A stretch of 8,720 bases of DNA from NCBI GenBank assembly GCA_021835185.1, contig JAKBQO010000054.1:1-8720 (forward strand), written 5' to 3'. Shown here in pieces: positions 5,534 through 8,720 of this stretch. Under the pieces are notes generated by a model, which worked only from the letters and a program-made list of their open reading frames with translations, had not been told where the DNA came from and searched no databases. How positions within the stretch are numbered: the first letter of the stretch is position 1; every line of letters begins with the position of its first letter. The position numbers and the translations under genes were made by a program. The DNA is from Thermoplasmata archaeon. Its GTDB lineage: Archaea > Thermoplasmatota > Thermoplasmata > Thermoplasmatales > Thermoplasmataceae.

Positions 5534-5581
5534 TTCACTTTGCCAGAATTTCAATTCAATGTAAATCTTCTGTAAAGTGAA
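5534..5581. repeat. interrupted inverted repeat upstream of the helicase gene
   Basis: TTCACTTT-GC-CAGAA (5534-5548) is complementary to TTCTG-T-AAAGTGAA (5568-5581): 8 plus 5 base pairs with a 2x1 internal loop and a 19-nt spacer. It lies 82-129 nt before the helicase start codon. It may be an operator, a terminator for transcription coming from the left, or a mobile-element remnant. Confidence 0.55.
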
Positions 5582-5632
5582 ATACAGAGGATTAATTAGC
5601 TTTTATTACACCGGCATACCAATACCTTATAG

Positions 5633-5642
5633 TTTATTAAAC
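5633..5642 (+). promoter_or_regulatory. TATA-like box of the helicase-nuclease gene
   Basis: TTTATTAAAC is centred about 26 nt before the ATG at 5663, with no room for a leader. It supports that ATG as the true start. Confidence 0.5.
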
Positions 5643-5662
5643 ACAAAACAATTATATTAACA

Positions 5663-8335
5663 ATGATCAATAGAGATACTTTAGTAATATCTAATCCAGG
5701 AACGGGGAAAACAACCATGATTTCCAATGAAGTTATTAATCTGATTAAAGAAGGGGTAAAACCGGAAAAAATACTCTGCATCACATTTACAAACAACGCA
5801 GTAAGTGAACTCCAGAAAAATATTGACAAATTGCTGATTGCCAATAAAATTAAGAATGTAACTGCATATGATGTTAACATTTACACATTCCATGCACTGG
5901 CATTCCAGGAACTTTTCCAATCAAAGGCGGAGAAAAATATAGTATCATATAATATTGCAAGGTACCTTATATATAAGAAGCTCAGAGACCTTGAGGCGTT
6001 CAATTATGGCAGGGACTATGTTATTGAAGATATTGTCCCTAAACTGGAAAATGCAATCAGATACATAAAAAGCTTCGGAATCATGCCGGTAGACATAGCA
6101 AAAAACAGAGACATGATAATGGAATCACTGAGAAGAAAGTATAACTCCGGAATTGTGAGAAATATTGGCCTTGAAGAGGAAGAGTACCTGTTTGATTATT
6201 TTTACCAGGCATTTAATTATTATGAGGAAAATAAAGAAAACCCGGATTTCAACGATTTATTGTTTCAATTCCAGAAACTGGAAGATAAGAAAACATATGA
6301 ATATGTTTTTGTAGATGAATTGCAGGATGTTAACGATATAGAATCCAGAATTGCAATGTCTACAGGAAATGTGAAATTTCTGGTGGGCGATAGGAAACAG
6401 TCCATATTTGGATTTCAGGGGGGCGCATTATCAGTATTTAACTCATTGATCGGGAATAGCGGAATAGAGAAGAAAGACCTGAAGATTAACTATAGAAGCA
6501 CTGAAACCATACTGGCTTACTCGAAACAATACTATTTAAAATTCGAAAATGATGTGCCGGAACTTGAAAATTTCAGGGGAACGAAGAAAAACGGGAATAA
6601 GGTAAAAATTGTTGAAGTAGATTCTCCAGAAGAATCCGTCATGGAAGTCATAAATAGCATTCCAGAGTCAAGTGGCAACATAGGAATCATAGCAAGGACA
6701 AATTCACAGATAGATACTATATCTTCACTTCTGGATAGGTATAATATTGATTATTCAAGCGATTCAAATGTGCACACAATAAACCAGGCAAAAAAAGATA
6801 TAACTGCATTTTTAAAAGGTATTCTATATGATCGCCCGGATGATATAATTAATGCCATGGTAACACCATTTTCGGGCATATCGCTGAAAGAGGCTTTCAA
6901 AATTGCTGAATCACTCAGAAGTGAAGAAAATACAATTGATTTATTTGACAGTTCAAACCCATTTTTCTCATTGAGGAATAAAGAACTGTCCAGGGAAAAT
7001 ATAATGGGTCTCTTCGAAAGCAGAATATTTCCTATTGCATCATCCATAAGCAGGGAATATTTCCTTACGGCTGCTACAGTAAAATCTTCCATCGGTGAAT
7101 TTTTTGATGCGGAACGTGATTACACACGGAAAAATTTCTTCGATTTCCTGGATCTTTCCTATTCAGAAAATTCTAGCAAATCTGGCAATTCAAGGATAAT
7201 TCTTACCACAGTGCACAAGGCCAAAGGTCGCGAATTTGACAATGTAATATATCTACCAAAAAAGCCGAGAAAATCAGATACATATATAGATATTATTGTA
7301 TCTTCCATAATTGAGGAAATAAAACAGATCAACGTTGATGACGAACTTAAAAATGAGAGCGTCAGGATAGACTTTGTGGCTTTTACAAGGGCAAAAGAGC
7401 AGCTCTGGGTGTGTACAAATCGCAGGGAAGCACCGAATTACCTTATACCCGAATATTCTGAAATGGTTGCCTATGAGAATATTCCCGAGAAACAGGAGGT
7501 TACTGTACCAGGAAAATACAATGAAGCATATTTGCAGTTCGTATCAGGTGATTATAATGGCGCCAAGGAGACCCTTTCCAGCAAGGAAAACTGGCTAAAG
7601 AATATAATCTACGAATTTTTCAAGAATAAGAATGTTCTCTCATTTTCCCTTATAAGCATTGAAAACCCGTTTTTCATGCTAAAGAACAATATATTGAAGC
7701 TCAATGAAAAAACAGATGCATTGTATTATGGATTAAATGCCCATGAAATGGCAGAATCACTTTATAAAAATGAAATAAAAAATGAACTTCTTGGCAGTGG
7801 GGATAAACAGATACTCTCAAATATAGAATCTGTTGTAAACCAGATAAAATCAGGTTTTAATATGGAGCAGATTGAAGCAGAAGTTTCAGCAATAGCCAGG
7901 ATAAACCAGATGTTTGAGGAGTTTTCTAATCAACCTGATAATATTATGTTTTTCGGCAAAATTGATGCTGTTTTCAGTGACGGAAAGAAATATGTTATTC
8001 TGGATTACAAGACTGATAAAACTATAGAAAAAGCATCGCACCACAGAGTACAGTTATTAGCATATAAAATCCTCTATTCCATAAAAAACAATATCAGTTC
8101 TGAGAATATAGATACTGCCATAGGGTATATTAGCATGAGAGGAAAAATAAACACACATGAAAATACATCAGGCCTAATTTATAAACAACCGGACAAATAT
8201 TCTGAAACTTCACTGAAAAAATATATATCAAGATTCCTTGAGTATAAAAACAATCCGGATAAATTTATTGAAGACTATCTTAAGCAACCCAGTGAAGATA
8301 CATTATATGAAAGATTAGCAGAACTTCTAAAATAA
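5663..8335 (+). CDS. UvrD/RecB-like superfamily 1 helicase with C-terminal PD-(D/E)XK nuclease domain
   Basis: The protein is 890 residues. The helicase motifs occur in order: Walker A SNPGTGKTT (10-18), motif Ia TFTNNAVSEL (41-50), Walker B VDELQD (217-222), motif III VGDRKQSIFGFQGG (241-254), motif IV NYRST (276-280), motif V TTVHKAKGREFD (515-526) and motif VI VAFTRAKEQL (572-581, arginine finger R576). A RecB-family nuclease follows: H694 (AHEMAE), D768 (GKIDAV), D781 and K783 (DYKT), and the trailing QLLAY (797-801). All catalytic residues are present. There is no AddB-type four-cysteine iron-sulfur signature. By family the protein should unwind and degrade DNA ends in repair, or possibly act in defence against foreign DNA. 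The N-terminus begins only nine residues before Walker A, so the usual Q-motif segment is absent. A stop in frame at 5630 and a TATA box at 5633-5642 rule out an upstream start. No partner gene is visible. Confidence 0.93.
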   Translation: MINRDTLVISNPGTGKTTMISNEVINLIKEGVKPEKILCITFTNNAVSELQKNIDKLLIANKIKNVTAYDVNIYTFHALAFQELFQSKAEKNIVSYNIARYLIYKKLRDLEAFNYGRDYVIEDIVPKLENAIRYIKSFGIMPVDIAKNRDMIMESLRRKYNSGIVRNIGLEEEEYLFDYFYQAFNYYEENKENPDFNDLLFQFQKLEDKKTYEYVFVDELQDVNDIESRIAMSTGNVKFLVGDRKQSIFGFQGGALSVFNSLIGNSGIEKKDLKINYRSTETILAYSKQYYLKFENDVPELENFRGTKKNGNKVKIVEVDSPEESVMEVINSIPESSGNIGIIARTNSQIDTISSLLDRYNIDYSSDSNVHTINQAKKDITAFLKGILYDRPDDIINAMVTPFSGISLKEAFKIAESLRSEENTIDLFDSSNPFFSLRNKELSRENIMGLFESRIFPIASSISREYFLTAATVKSSIGEFFDAERDYTRKNFFDFLDLSYSENSSKSGNSRIILTTVHKAKGREFDNVIYLPKKPRKSDTYIDIIVSSIIEEIKQINVDDELKNESVRIDFVAFTRAKEQLWVCTNRREAPNYLIPEYSEMVAYENIPEKQEVTVPGKYNEAYLQFVSGDYNGAKETLSSKENWLKNIIYEFFKNKNVLSFSLISIENPFFMLKNNILKLNEKTDALYYGLNAHEMAESLYKNEIKNELLGSGDKQILSNIESVVNQIKSGFNMEQIEAEVSAIARINQMFEEFSNQPDNIMFFGKIDAVFSDGKKYVILDYKTDKTIEKASHHRVQLLAYKILYSIKNNISSENIDTAIGYISMRGKINTHENTSGLIYKQPDKYSETSLKKYISRFLEYKNNPDKFIEDYLKQPSEDTLYERLAELLK

Positions 8336-8436
8336 CTGCTATTTCTATCTATTCATAATGTGCATAGATTTTGGAGCTATTTCCTCACTACTTTTATGAT
8401 GGCAGTATTGAGATAAATATTGTATGCATTAAGAAA

Positions 8437-8443
8437 TTTTTTT
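8437..8443 (+). terminator. T7 run, possible intrinsic terminator downstream of the helicase gene
   Basis: This is a run of seven T, about 100 nt after the helicase stop codon, with no obvious stem before it. Archaeal polymerase can stop at such T tracts. The rest of 8336-8594 shows no gene or clear repeat. Confidence 0.3.
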
Positions 8444-8594
8444 GTTCCTTATAGTTTCAATATTTTTCCCATGATTAAATCTGAATTTTGCGGACCATAC
8501 TCAATTTCACATGGGGTTTATTGCAATATCCTCAAACTGCTTAACTCTTACAATAAAAGAAAAGTATTATTACTGCAAATATATAGTATTAAAA

Positions 8595-8720
8595 ATGGAT
8601 ATTGTAAATCCCGACAACAATTCATTAACTTCAGGAATCCAGGAAGCAATAGATTCCAGTAAATCTGGTTATATATTTCTCTCACCTGGAGAATACCATA
8701 TAAAAACCAAGCAAATAATA
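8595..8720 (+). CDS. start of a pectin-lyase-like (parallel beta-helix) protein, truncated by the window edge
   Basis: Forty-two codons from the ATG at 8595 stay open to the right edge. The peptide (MDIVNPDNNSLTSGIQEAIDSS, then KSGYIFLSPGEYHIKTKQII) has the hallmark opening of right-handed beta-helix proteins: a short helix of the form xxIQxAIDxA, then GxIFLxPGxYxI, the first rung of the helix. Family members include pectate-lyase-like and surface-associated carbohydrate-active proteins. No signal peptide is visible with this start, which is the only ATG in frame in the visible part, so either the protein is cytoplasmic or secreted by another route, or an N-terminal segment is mis-set. A weak TATA-like GTATTAT lies about 26 nt upstream; another, better AT stretch at 8577-8586 is too close to the ATG. 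The enzymatic role cannot be read from so short a piece. Confidence 0.65.
   Translation, partial: MDIVNPDNNSLTSGIQEAIDSSKSGYIFLSPGEYHIKTKQII

Larger units (their letters stand above)
5347..5662. other. AT-rich divergent intergenic region between the secreted-protein operon and the helicase gene
   Basis: There is no credible gene in these 316 nt. The region holds the TATA-like boxes of both flanking genes at its edges, an 18-bp AT palindrome (5400-5417) and a larger interrupted inverted repeat (5534-5581). The middle, about 5418-5530, is almost pure A/T and I see no RNA gene in it. Confidence 0.7.

Noticed and set aside
8396..8481. Possible C/D box sRNA (ATGATGG ... CTGA)
   Set aside because: The C box is imperfect, the C-to-D spacing is too long for an archaeal sRNA, and no good internal boxes are seen.
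8420..8662. 80-codon open frame on the + strand
   Set aside because: It overlaps the beta-helix gene start in another frame and its composition looks non-coding.
1..8720. CRISPR array or insertion sequence
   Set aside because: There are no regularly spaced direct repeats and no transposase-like frame anywhere in the window.

Overview
The window looks like chromosome from a low-GC archaeon, most likely of the Thermoplasmatales (Ferroplasma/Acidiplasma/Cuniculiplasma type). The reasons are a recognisable archaeal 7S SRP RNA, a CobY-type guanylyltransferase (the archaeal replacement for bacterial CobU), TATA-like boxes about 25 nt upstream of start codons with almost no leader and no Shine-Dalgarno, frequent AGG/AGA/ATA codons, and a tRNA without an encoded CCA. 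The genus is inference.

Layout. 2-775 (+): the 3' half of a UbiD-type prenyl-FMN decarboxylase, running off the left edge. 776-1366 (-): a class I SAM methyltransferase, whose stop codon abuts the UbiD stop codon. 1453-1653 (-): a small cysteine-containing protein of unknown function. 1845-2369 (+): a probable cobY. About 2401-2706 (+): SRP RNA, followed within some 12 nt by an HD-domain phosphohydrolase of the dGTPase/SAMHD1-like family (2719-3852, +). 4039-4123 (-): a class II tRNA with leucine features and an unexpected literal anticodon AAG. 5346-4389 (-): a two-gene cassette of a secreted, sequon-rich protein with a glycine/alanine-rich hydrophobic C-terminus, followed 10 nt later by a tiny two-helix membrane protein. 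5663-8335 (+): a large UvrD/RecB-like helicase fused to a C-terminal PD-(D/E)XK nuclease. 8595 to the right edge (+): the beginning of a pectin-lyase-like beta-helix protein.

Most of the genes are housekeeping or metabolic: cobalamin synthesis, protein targeting, nucleotide hydrolysis and DNA repair. The best candidate for something undescribed is the secreted-protein/small-membrane-protein pair at 4389-5346. Its architecture resembles a bacteriocin (archaeocin) precursor with a dedicated immunity protein. It sits in AT-rich, repeat-bearing DNA between the tRNA and the helicase gene. That function is inferred from architecture only. Other points worth a second look are the SRP RNA-HD gene junction, the tRNA anticodon, and the missing Q-motif of the helicase-nuclease.
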